This document shows, in pieces, positions 47,688 to 55,956 of a stretch of 55,956 nt of DNA. The notes beneath the pieces were generated by a model, which saw only the letters and a list, made by a program, of their open reading frames with translations, was not told the origin of the DNA and did not search any database. Within the stretch, counting starts at the first letter, position 1. The number at the start of each line of letters is the position of its first letter. This stretch comes from Folioceros fuciformis (taxonomy: Eukaryota; Anthocerotophyta; Anthocerotopsida; Anthocerotales), in assembly GCA_049999805.1 (NCBI GenBank), contig JBNGIO010006293.1, positions 351,102 through 407,057 on the forward strand. The letters are read 5' to 3'. Made by a program: the position numbers and the translations under genes.

Positions 47688-48544
47688 ATCAGACCAAAGT
47701 CTCTTCTCCTGAATCTGTGAGAAGCACAGGAACAGGTGGAATGCTTATTTAAGTGGAGTGTCATGCCGACGTGAACGCAAGGGATCAAGACTGTCGATGT
47801 CCAAATCTCTGCCTTCTCTGAACAGAGACTTTAGTTTGAGGACACAGTGAATTATCAATGTCTGCAAATGTCTCTCAGGCATACCTTCATGCTTAAGGGA
47901 CTGCGTACATCATTCTCAAGATCGACACATCACAAGATTGGTTTCAATCTAATCCGTAAACCTTCCACCAGTTTAGAACGGTGGGAGAGAAGGCAATCAG
48001 CCTCATGTCTTCCTCATCCCGTGGAGGTGTATCACGTCGTCCATCGAATGATTGCTGCCGCCAAAACAGGCTGCCTTCTCACTGCCTCTGAGAGCTGACC
48101 ACCTTCAAGAATGCTTAGGTGGTTACTGACAATTAAGACTGGATGCGTAACCTAATCTTGATCTTGAAATTGGACGTTGTGAACATCTCTCAAACTCTTG
48201 ATTCAGAGCTTTATCACCACTGAAGCTTTCACACTTGGGACAAGACACCAATGCTTCCTGAAGATGCTCACTCGTGTGAGCAGCCTTTCACAGACATTAA
48301 CAGCCCGATGATCAAGACAAGAACGATCTAGCCAGCTAAAATTTGAAGTAGCACAGCCAGCTGCGACAACTGACCAAAATTGGATTTGCCGAGTACAATG
48401 GGTAGAGACCAAGAGTCTGCTGCAGGAACACAGCCTTACAGAATTTTGGAAATCCAGCCACTTCCATACGATCTACACAACCTATCCCTGAATGTGAAGC
48501 ATCACATCCCCAATAATCAGCAGTGGCACACTCCATGAGAGCTT
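47688..48544. other. Intergenic, SEC10 promoter side
   Basis: 857 bases between the L6-fusion stop and the SEC10 ATG, both genes on the minus strand. No open frame of note; it probably includes SEC10 leader and promoter. Confidence 0.45.
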
Positions 48545-49084
48545 TCATTTCTTCTTGCCCTCCTTGATTTTCACAACCTCATCCACATACCGGATGCCCT
48601 TGCCCTTGTAAGGTTCTGGTGGCCTGAGCAGCCGTATTGCTGAAGAGAAATTCCCTACCTTACACTTGTCAAAGCCAAGGATGTATATTTTGGTGTTACC
48701 CTCAACCTTGACAGAAAGGCCTTCTGGGATTGGCATGCGGACTGGATGAGAGAAGCCCAAGCTCAGGGTAAGCTCGCTGCTATCCACAGCAGCACGATAT
48801 CCCACTCCCACAAGCTGAAGCCGTTTCACAAAGGCCCTTGACATAGCAGCCACGGTTCCCCCCTTGAGTCGGAGCAACAAATGGAGCGTGGACTCCTTGG
48901 CTATGTTATAGTCTGCCACTATTCGCCCATCGTCCAGCTGCTTGCCAGCAAATATCAGTCTTTGCTGCTCATGTGGAATCCCCTCCTTATCCTGGACCTT
49001 GGTCTTGACGTCGGTGATTGTATCGTACCTCTCCACGTCTACAGTGATGGTCGTCCCTCTCAGAGTCTTCACAAAGATCTGCAT
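48545..49084 (-). CDS. Diverged ubiquitin fused to bacterial-type (mitochondrial) ribosomal protein L6
   Basis: One uninterrupted frame of 179 residues (an upstream in-frame ATG at 49102 adds six). Residues 1-76 are a full-length ubiquitin, MQIFVKTL to LRLKGG, differing from the plant consensus at 18 sites by my count: K11 is Thr, V70 is Leu and R74 is Lys, while L8, I44, K48, K63 and the terminal GG remain. Residues 77-179 are the C-terminal domain of a bacterial-type uL6, ending with the L6 signature [11 protein letters not shown]. The 103-residue length fits the short, nucleus-encoded mitochondrial L6 of plants. Known ubiquitin-ribosomal fusions carry cytosolic eL40 or eS31 and are cleaved after GG; here the passenger would be organellar. 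Met81 begins the L6 part and may be its ancestral start. The gene is divergent from an alpha/beta hydrolase gene, 153 bases between ATGs. Confidence 0.9.
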   Translation of the reverse strand: MQIFVKTLRGTTITVDVERYDTITDVKTKVQDKEGIPHEQQRLIFAGKQLDDGRIVADYNIAKESTLHLLLRLKGGTVAAMSRAFVKRLQLVGVGYRAAVDSSELTLSLGFSHPVRMPIPEGLSVKVEGNTKIYILGFDKCKVGNFSSAIRLLRPPEPYKGKGIRYVDEVVKIKEGKKK

Positions 49085-49237
49085 ATTTGCAGACCAGTGC
49101 ACCTGAGCAGGCCGTTTCCCAGAACTGTGAAATTTGAACTATTCTTCTTCCTCCGCAGAGAGTCTCTATCGCATCAGACTCGAAAGCAAACAAGGCTCCG
49201 TTGACCTAGGGCGACTTCCGTCCTGCTCTGATTCGCA
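49085..49237. promoter_or_regulatory. 153-bp bidirectional promoter region
   Basis: Two start codons face away from each other with only 153 bases between them, so the leaders and core promoters of the ubiquitin-L6 and hydrolase genes must share this interval or overlap. No TATA box was seen. Confidence 0.5.
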
Positions 49238-51149
49238 ATGCCGTCGAATTGGATCAGCCTTGCTGCGGTGTCCCCATTCCTGCATGTTACGGTACACGGG
49301 ATCACTCATCCCCGAGCTCACCATGCGCCCAGAAGGTGTCCAGCAACAAGTGGACTGACGTTATCGTGGCTCTCGGCAAACTCTGAGGCTGGCAACTATT
49401 GCGGGTTGAAGTCCTCGGTGGGCGGTTCCAACGTGAGGGTGAAAGGAACCGGACGGGCGGTGCATGCATCTGTGGACTCCCCATCACAGGCACAGACTCC
49501 TCGTTTTGATTTGAGCCCAGGCCAGGCAAGACTTTTTCAAACCCTGCCATCTGGCTTGCGACTCGAGGTGATTTCTCAGCTTGGGCGGGAGCAGTCGTCC
49601 GGCAAGGCACCCCTTGTGTTTATTCATGGAAGCTACCATGCAGCCTGGTGCTGGGCAGAGCATTGGTTGTCGTTTTTTTCAGATCGTGGGCATGATTGTT
49701 ATGCAATCAGCCTTCTTGGCCAGGTGGGCTTCCACTTTTCCTGCCATTTTTTTGGTTGTGTTTATCGGGTTGCATCATACAGCTGGGGGGCTGGATGAGT
49801 CCACTGGCTGTATGACAAGGTGCTTCAACGCAGAAGGTTGTGCTGTGCCGTGCTGTGCTGTGTAGGGCGGAAGTGACACTCCCCCAGCCAAGGTTGCAGG
49901 AGATCTGCAGGTATCAGTCGTGCACGTTTAGCAGCGCATTGCAGTGCTGTGAGTGGAGTGTTCTCTTCTGAGCTGATGCTCTGCCGCACTTCTCCTGATG
50001 ACTGCAGTAGTCACATGCAAGGGATGTGGCATACTTCATCCAGAGCACGCTGGCCAATGAGGCTGTGTTGGTGGGGCATTCGTTCGGAGGATTGATCGTT
50101 CAGTACTATCTCGGCCGGATGTCATGTACCGTGGAGAGGCCTTCGAATGTGGCACCTGAGGGTTGTTTCCAATCTACCAGCCTGTGCCTCACCTATGCTC
50201 ATGCTGATGCACCTTCCAGACGTGGCCCAGCTGGTGCCACTGGCCATCCTGGTGCTTGGGGAACGCTGACAGGCCAGTTGTTGTGTTACTGGCTTTGTGC
50301 AGATCACTACCCCAGGCTTGCAGCTGCCATTCTACTCTGCTCTGTCCCACCAACAGGCAATGGGTAAGCGTACAGAAACAAAAAAAACAAAACCATGTCT
50401 GCTACGTGATGACAGAACTGCTTCTTTGCTGACAGACCTTGTCTTGAGCTAATGCAGGGGTATTGTCCAACGGTATGTCTTCTCAAAACCGATCACTGCA
50501 GTGAAGGTCTCTTCCACCCAATATAGCCCTAGGTTGAATATCACAACATTGTTTTCTTGGTGCTAACATGGGATAAACCTCATGGGCCAGGTTACTCTGA
50601 GTCTGGCTGCAAAAATGTTTTCAACTTCACTATCCCTTTGCCGCGAAAGTTTTTTCTCTCCTGACATGCCAGACGACCAAGTGGAAAGGTGGGTTGCTTC
50701 AAATCTTTGTGCAGTATTCTGTTCAATTCCTCAGGGCCCTTCTGTAATTCGATGACCAAATACGCAGATACCAAGAGTTACTCAGAACAAGCTCCCGTAT
50801 ACCTCTATTCGATCTTCGAAAGCTGAACTCTTCTTTGCCAGTTGCTCTACCGGTCTCTGCCGCAACTCCGCCTGTGTTCGTTGTCGGGGCTGAGAATGAC
50901 TTCCTGGTGGTGAGTTATCTTCATGCTCTTCGTCACTTCCAAAGAAGTCTCACCCTGATTTTGACACGATTTTTCTATGGATCTTACTGGCGTCTTCTGC
51001 AGGACCATCAAGGTGTACATGAGACCCATGAGTTTTTCAAAGGGTCCAAGGAACTCATCCGAGGAGTTGCACATGACGTCATGTTAGACACAAGATGGAA
51101 GCAGGCGGCTCTCGTGCTAGCCTCATGGATCGAGAATACTCTCACCTAG
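49238..51149 (+). CDS. Alpha/beta hydrolase, probably plastid-targeted
   Basis: Eight in-frame exons: 49238-49723, 49866-49910, 50011-50125, 50303-50363, 50458-50506, 50591-50688, 50768-50909, 51003-51149; 380 residues. The first ~100 residues are Ser/Arg/Ala-rich and acid-poor, like a transit peptide. The fold is shown by VFIHGSYHAAWCWAEHWLSF (oxyanion region), the nucleophile elbow LVGHSFGG with the catalytic Ser, FVVGAENDFLV with the likely catalytic Asp, and GVAHDVMLD with the catalytic His. All triad members are present. Plants have several such plastid hydrolases with unknown substrates, so the reaction is not assigned. The donor after exon 3 (T then GTACCG) is weak and was chosen because it restores phase and the family's LCSVPPTGN region; this junction is the least certain. 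Confidence 0.85.
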
Positions 51150-51874
51150 CATCAGCAATTGAACCTTATCAGAGACAGGGCTACCGTAGCCTAGGCAATG
51201 AAATCAAAGATATCAAAATGCTTCAATTTATCAGGAAGATAATAAACTTCCATGATTTTACACTAACCACAGCCTTTCAAGAAGGGTGCCATGCTAGCTA
51301 GAGTCATAGACCAATTCTCTAATCATGTACCTCTTAAGGATACTTCTCTGTTTTGGAGACCATGATCCTTCCTCCCCTTCCTCCTCCTTTTTGGAGTCCA
51401 TGATCCTTTTCCTTTCCTCCCTCTGGAGACCATGATCCTTCTGGACCATGATATTTTGGGTGCTGTTGGTAGTCTTCAAGACCATGATCCTTCCGGACTA
51501 TGAGATCTTGGGTGCTGTCATTAGTTTTTAGGTTCAGAACTGGACCATGATATTTTGGGTGCTGTTAGTCTTCCTGATATCTTGGGTGTTGCTGTCAGCT
51601 GTCCTTGATATCTGGGTGCTGTTAGTGATCCAACCAAGATAGTTCAACCTTCTTTTCACTATGGCATATACAGATGAATTTGGACATTAGAATATATGCT
51701 TATTTATAAAATATATATTATTATCTTCACCCTTCAAAAATATATAACTAGCACATCAACAAACATTAATGAAGTAGTCTACTCAAAGCTTTTGTCGCTT
51801 AAATTATGTTTGTCTACTATGCCTAGTGCTTACACTTTTTTCGATTTGGATGGTCTTTTTCGCTGATATTAAAG
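51150..51874. other. Intergenic with ccatgatcctt-type short repeats
   Basis: Between 51350 and 51620 the words ctggagaccatgatcctt, gaccatgatattttgg and ttgggtgctgt recur several times at irregular spacing, a decayed short-repeat region. To the right the DNA becomes AT-rich before the first cysteine-rich gene. Confidence 0.6.
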
Positions 51875-52189
51875 ATGTGGAATATGGTCTCAAAATCAAA
51901 AATTTTACTATTATTTTATTTTCTGAATCTAGCTTCAAATGCCTATGTCACAGCCAAGACTTCTTTCTTATGTGACCTCGACAATACGCCAGTAAACATA
52001 ACGCTAGTTCTAAGCCAAGAAAGGATAAAATGCAACAATTATTCAAAGGTAGAGTTGATATGGTCTCAACGCGATTGCTGTCAATCTTTGGATAACACAA
52101 TAAAAGAAATGACACAAGGAACATGTAATTTATGCTCTCATTTTCATGAAGTGTATTTATCTTACTGCACAACTCCGTATTGTCCGTGA
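51875..52189 (+). CDS. Secreted eight-cysteine protein A (unknown family, 8CM-like)
   Basis: 104 residues from the first ATG; a second ATG four codons on gives MVSKSKILLLFYFLNLA, a good signal peptide with likely cleavage near NAYVTA. The mature part has eight cysteines spaced C-X19-C-X14-CC-X14-C-X2-C-X10-C-X4-C, with the block CNLCSHFHEVY. A related gene follows 1.3 kb downstream with the same pattern. The C...C...CC...C-X-C...C...C order of plant lipid-transfer and related 8CM proteins is close, but here the fifth and sixth cysteines are two residues apart, not one, so membership is a guess. N-glycosylation sites (NIT, NYS) are present. Function unknown; extracellular location is inferred from the signal peptide. 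It lies in AT-rich DNA with no intron. Confidence 0.7.
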   Translation: MWNMVSKSKILLLFYFLNLASNAYVTAKTSFLCDLDNTPVNITLVLSQERIKCNNYSKVELIWSQRDCCQSLDNTIKEMTQGTCNLCSHFHEVYLSYCTTPYCP

Positions 52190-53478
52190 ATGGCAAATTC
52201 TAAACAAGTTGATTTTATTTATGATGAGAATAATCTATAGCTTTTAGTGCAAGTGAATCATAGCCTTGTTGATTATTTGTAAGCGACAAGATGAAGAAAA
52301 ACGTTAATTATTTATCCAACAATAGGTATAGATTTTGCAAACATCTAGATTTGTTTCTCTTTAGGGTTGTTCATATGCTGTTAGTTTGCATTCAAAAATG
52401 ATTATGATAAATGTGTTAATATCTCCATTGATGTTGAAAATGAGTAGGCTCGATTTTAAATGACTAATATAATATAAGTAGAGTATTTTACATTATTGAA
52501 AAAGAAATGGAAAGTCCCATCTACTCCACAGATTGGAGGAACAACTCGAACAGGGTCAAAGGCCAAAAGAAGTACGAGCCCTTTCAAACATCATTCTCCA
52601 AAACTTAAATCCTTCCCTAACTTCCTTAAATCTTAAGGCACTTGAAAAAAAAAAAAAAGATAACTAATTTCCTTAAATCTTCCTTACACATGAGAGTTAT
52701 TAGGAATGGTCACCTCGGTAGTCATTTTTTTTCCAAACTACAAAGTATTATTGACAGTTAAGTTAACATATAGGAGTGTTTAGGAGAGAGAATCCCACAC
52801 AACAAACACAGTCAAAATATGAAATTGCAAGCAAATGTTGGGACTAGGGCAATTGCTAGCATATACTTGATTTTCATATTATATTCCTACAAGAAATAAG
52901 TTGGAAATGTTATTATACCAAGACATGTTTGTTCCCTGAATATACATTTGATGTATAGAATATATTCATTACATACTTGATTATATTTTTAAAATTACTT
53001 TATGTACTTAAATAATTATGGTAAAATAAAAAAAATACTACTAAATAACATATTTTTTTAATTAAGAATCTAACTACAAGAGGAATAATCCGAGTTGATT
53101 GGTCAACATATTCTATTAAAAATGTCTCTACTTTATCTAAACTTATACATGTACGTCTTCTCAATACCTAAATATGAATAAATTAAATAAAACAAAACTA
53201 ATATTGTAAAACAAAACTTATTAAGAGTAAAAATAATAATAAAAATCCATCTAGCACGGTCACCCAAAGATGTCCTAGAGGGTTAAAGTCACAAGGCATA
53301 AACATGCTCCCTACTCCTCTATATATATCATACTTCTTCCACATTTTTGCAAATTCGTATGCTCATTTGTAATCCAATGGGTGCATATATGTACTAAGAT
53401 TTTACTTTATTTTATTTCAAAAGACTCTTTACTTTATTTTCATAAAGAGAGTCGACACATGTTCATAGAGTTGCTAAC
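52190..53478. other. AT-rich spacer between the two cysteine-rich genes
   Basis: Very AT-rich, with poly-A/T runs (for example near 52645 and 53020) and no open frame of interest. It contains the promoter of the second gene. Confidence 0.5.
53319..53328 (+). promoter_or_regulatory. TATA box of secreted protein B
   Basis: The run ctatatatat lies about 150 bases before the ATG at 53479, the same distance as the TATA box of the RING gene. The upstream ctcctct is pyrimidine-rich, as is common near plant cores. Confidence 0.5.
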
Positions 53479-53829
53479 ATGAAGCTAGCTAAATCTGTGC
53501 ACGTGATTACCTTAAGTATGAGTTTGGGAGTATTTTTAATACATATGTTGATGATTTCGAGTGTCCATGGCGACGATAACACACCAGAATGGGCGTGTGA
53601 TTTGGACTACAATTCGATAAACATGACTAGAATTCTTGCTTATGAGGGACCTAGATGTAAAAAATACCTAAAAACTGGGCTTTGGACTATTACCGATTGT
53701 TGTTTCTACTTGGATTTAGCTATCAGGTCAGCAACCCAGTATACTTGCAATCTTTGCTCTCATTTCCATGAGGTATATGAGCGTTATTGCTTTGTCGAAA
53801 CAGGATATTGTAAGCCACGAACACCTTAA
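53479..53829 (+). CDS. Secreted eight-cysteine protein B (paralogue of protein A)
   Basis: 116 residues, no intron. The N-terminal hydrophobic stretch (VHVITLSMSLGVFLIHMLMI) followed by SSVHG is a signal peptide with probable cleavage after HG. The mature part has C-X19-C-X13-CC-X14-C-X2-C-X10-C-X6-C, the same eight-cysteine frame as protein A, sharing the stretches CDLD, DCC and CNLCSHFHEVY while most other residues differ. Strong conservation of cysteines and of HFHEVY with rapid change elsewhere suggests a secreted, disulfide-stabilised protein under selection for diversity. There is one likely glycosylation site (NMT). The copies lie in tandem, same orientation. Role unknown; defence or signalling would be guesses. 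Confidence 0.75.
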   Translation: MKLAKSVHVITLSMSLGVFLIHMLMISSVHGDDNTPEWACDLDYNSINMTRILAYEGPRCKKYLKTGLWTITDCCFYLDLAIRSATQYTCNLCSHFHEVYERYCFVETGYCKPRTP

Positions 53830-53900
53830 TTCTAGTCGATAATGGGTTACTTGGTCTTAGAATTTTGTGGGCTGATTCGTTCCATGCAATAATTCGAATG

Positions 53901-54044
53901 ACTCAAGTTTGTTCGCCAACTAATTTTGTTGGCCAATTAATTCAAAGCACTCAAGTTTGTTCGCCAACTAATTTTATTGGCCAACTAATTTGAAGCACTC
54001 AAGGTTGTTTGCCAACTAATTTTGTTGACCAACTAATTCCATGT
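53901..54044. repeat. 48-bp tandem repeat, 3 copies
   Basis: Units beginning actcaagtttgttcgccaac start at 53901, 53949 and 53997, exactly 48 bases apart, with few differences. Each unit contains an internal inverted repeat (ccaactaatt then aattagttgg-like), so hairpins are possible. The array lies just after the second cysteine-rich gene. Confidence 0.9.
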
Positions 54045-54398
54045 AGTGTAGATAGTTTCGCAGTAATGTCATTTCATATTGAAGTAGTAATATATTTCTG
54101 CATTGCAAGGGTGGTGAAAATATATTTTTAATAATGATGATTTAATTTCTCATGAATATTTATTTATTTATTTATTCCGACTAGGAGGTGGGAAGTCTAA
54201 GATGTAGTTCTTAAAAAAAATTGAAAATCTTCATACATTCTGAGTTTGTCTAAGTAGCCAAAGAATGGAAAGTTTTGTTTAGGTTTAGTTTTGTTTGGAG
54301 TTTTTGGCTTGGTTGCTGATTAGAACAAAGCTGATTAGTAATCTTGGAGATATTGACCTCGTTGTTGATTGGTGATCTTGGCAGATCTTTGCCTCGTT
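54045..54398. other. AT-rich intergenic DNA
   Basis: No gene recognised between the two repeat arrays; a short tttatttatt run is present. Confidence 0.45.
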
Positions 54399-54494
54399 AG
54401 TTGATGTTTTTTGCCTCGTTGCTCATAAGTAGTTGATGTTTTTTGCCTCGTTGCTCATAAGTAGTTGATGTTTGCCTCGTTGCTCATAAGTAAT
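54399..54494. repeat. 32-bp tandem repeat, 3 copies
   Basis: Units beginning agttgatgttttttgcctcg start at 54399, 54431 and 54463, with a 32-base period; the third unit lacks three of the six T residues. Related words (ttgttgattggtgatcttgg) extend to the left. Confidence 0.9.
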
Positions 54495-54981
54495 CTTGGG
54501 TGGTTGCACATTCCATAATGTTGAACAACCCATGATAGGAGTAGGAGAACTTGATTTTGATGTCATGGCCACATAAACCTGAAAGCATTTGTGATAGGAC
54601 AGCTTGATTTTCGTGTGGTTGAAGATGTAGGAACTTGGTTTTGTGATGGATAACTTTGATTTTGATGTTTCCGCTTGGAGAGTGGTTTCAGACAGAGGCA
54701 TGCACTTCATTTAGCTGCTGTTGAGGTGATAGAGAAGTGTGACGACCCTGCTTTCCACACAGGGTTGAAGGACACCCTGACATTTGAGGTGAGGATACGT
54801 GGTGAAGCAAGTTCTCCATAGGTTGAGTGTCTTCCCGTCATCATGGTAAGCCGCAAGGAATGGAACAACTCTTGAGCAACTCTGACATTCCAAGGCCAGA
54901 CTTGCCTTACCCGTTTCTTAGCCTTCTAGAATCAAGCTAGCACTAGGACTACTGTAAAGGAAAGAAGCCAAGGTACTAGTA
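54495..54981. other. 3' flank of chlI
   Basis: Non-coding sequence after the ChlI stop (minus strand), probably including its 3' UTR. No other feature seen. Confidence 0.45.
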
Positions 54982-55956
54982 CTAAGCAGCGATCTTGGAG
55001 GAATAGCCAAACACCTCACTGAACTTCTCCACCACCAAGAGCCCAGAATCGATGGACTCCAGAGGATCCTTTCTGAGCCGATGCCTGAGGCAGTTGGGGA
55101 TGACAGTGAGGATGTCCTTGGGAGTGACCTCGTCCCTCCCGCTGAGAGCAGCCAAGGCTTTGGCAGCGCGGTTGGTGACGATGTCCCCTCTGAGGCCATC
55201 CACATCCAGCTCTGCGCACACCTTGGATATCTTCACCCGCAGATCGTGTGAGACCTTCACACTAGGCAGTCGGGCCCGAGCCTGGGTAATCTTCTGCCTC
55301 AGCTCCTCTTGCGGTCCTGCGTACAAGTCCCTGAAGGTCTGGGGGTTCTGGTCGAAGCTGCCCCTCTCCTCCACGATCTTTACCCTCAGCTCGGCGTCCT
55401 TCACGGTGCCGACTTGTGAATGCATCCCAAACCTATCCAGGAGCTGCGGACGGAGCTCCCCCTCCTCGGGATTCCCAGACCCTATTAAAATAAACCTGGC
55501 AGGGTGGGAGATTGAAATCCCCTCCCTCTCAACCGTGTTCCATCCTGAAGCAGCAGAATCCAGCAGAACATCAACCAAATGGTCATCCAGAAGGTTCACC
55601 TCGTCCACATACAGAATGCCCCTGTTCGCCTTAGCCAGCAGCCCTGGCTCGAATGCCTTCACTCCCTCGGTGAGAGCCTTCTCGATGTCGATGGTGCCGC
55701 AAACCCTGTCCTCCGTCGCTCCCAACGGCAAGTCCACCATGTTAATCTTCACGTAGGTCACAGGCAGGTCCTGCTCGTTCTGCACCCGTTGCCGGATCTC
55801 CTCGCTCATGAGCTCGGGATCTTCCGGGTCGGAATTGAACGGGTCCCCTGACACCACCTTGATCTCCGGCAACAAATCCACCAGGGCCCTTACGGTGGTG
55901 GACTTCCCCGTCCCCCTGTCCCCCATGATCATCACACCGCCTATCTTAGGATCCAC
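54982..55956 (-). CDS. chlI: Magnesium-chelatase subunit ChlI, C-terminal part (cut by window end)
   Basis: 324 residues are visible; the N terminus with the transit peptide lies beyond the window. ChlI is the AAA+ motor that, with ChlD and ChlH, inserts Mg2+ into protoporphyrin IX in the plastid, the first committed step of chlorophyll synthesis. The visible part has Walker A (GDRGTGKST, partial residues 12-20), Walker B ([13 protein letters not shown], 113-125), the family stretches [19 protein letters not shown]-like (at 68-84) and [20 protein letters not shown], and a C-terminal helical domain ending [14 protein letters not shown]. Conservation is very high and there is no break. It is most likely the nuclear gene, since its neighbours are nuclear. 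Whether introns exist upstream cannot be seen. Confidence 0.95.
   Translation of the reverse strand: MDPKIGGVMIMGDRGTGKSTTVRALVDLLPEIKVVSGDPFNSDPEDPELMSEEIRQRVQNEQDLPVTYVKINMVDLPLGATEDRVCGTIDIEKALTEGVKAFEPGLLAKANRGILYVDEVNLLDDHLVDVLLDSAASGWNTVEREGISISHPARFILIGSGNPEEGELRPQLLDRFGMHSQVGTVKDAELRVKIVEERGSFDQNPQTFRDLYAGPQEELRQKITQARARLPSVKVSHDLRVKISKVCAELDVDGLRGDIVTNRAAKALAALSGRDEVTPKDILTVIPNCLRHRLRKDPLESIDSGLLVVEKFSEVFGYSSKIAA

Noticed and set aside
54982-55956. A plastid-DNA insertion as the source of chlI
   Set aside because: In land plants chlI is nuclear, the surrounding genes are nuclear, and no other plastid gene sequence is next to it.

Overview
The window is nuclear DNA of a land plant. 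It carries spliceosomal genes with short introns (mostly 70-250 nt), long intronless genes for PLS-class pentatricopeptide-repeat (PPR) proteins, and a magnesium-chelatase subunit gene. The PPR gene at 24677-26977 ends in a DYW:KP-type domain with a GRP terminus. That class is known from plants with U-to-C organellar RNA editing (hornworts, ferns, some lycophytes). With the compact gene spacing and short introns I favour a hornwort, with a lycophyte as the alternative; this is inference. Two runs of exactly 100 N (343-442, 14557-14656) are scaffold gaps.

Layout. 1-5 kb: tandem repeats and a 2.4-kb C-rich degenerate low-complexity block, no convincing gene. 5.1-5.9 kb: a RING-H2 E3 ligase gene in an AT-rich island. 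6.1-14.6 kb: a PPR cluster with a scrambled remnant (6.1-7.7), a nearly full-length pseudogene (8.75-11.57), a small inverted fragment (11.7-11.9) and one open copy (12.3-14.6) cut by a gap. 16.9-18.4 kb: a class IV sirtuin closer to SIRT7 than SIRT6. 19.3-21.0 kb: an amphipathic-helix, LEA-like protein with a targeting-like N terminus. 22.1-27.0 kb: two intact PPR genes in convergent orientation.

27.3-29.8 kb: ALG1 beta-mannosyltransferase (14 exons, one GC-AG intron). 30.4-34.9 kb: a decayed partial copy followed by an intact 12-exon gene for a CinA/NMNAT-like nucleotidylyltransferase. 35.0-38.9 kb: a small acidic protein, a TPR/J-domain membrane protein and a possible 68-aa membrane peptide. 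40.8-42.5 kb: a glycine-rich, probably plastid, membrane protein. 42.7-47.7 kb: exocyst subunit SEC10 in 23 exons. 48.5-49.1 kb: a diverged ubiquitin fused in frame to a bacterial-type (mitochondrial) ribosomal protein L6, head-to-head with an alpha/beta hydrolase gene (49.2-51.1). 51.9-53.8 kb: two related secreted eight-cysteine proteins in AT-rich DNA. 55.0 kb to the end: ChlI, truncated by the window.

The genes do not form a pathway. Most are housekeeping: N-glycosylation, exocytosis, chlorophyll synthesis and organelle RNA processing. The strongest candidates for something undescribed are the ubiquitin-L6 fusion, the eight-cysteine secreted family, the DYW:KP/GRP editing factor and the SIRT7-like sirtuin. 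Multi-exon models were built by hand from splice signals, phase and family similarity recalled from memory; no search was run.
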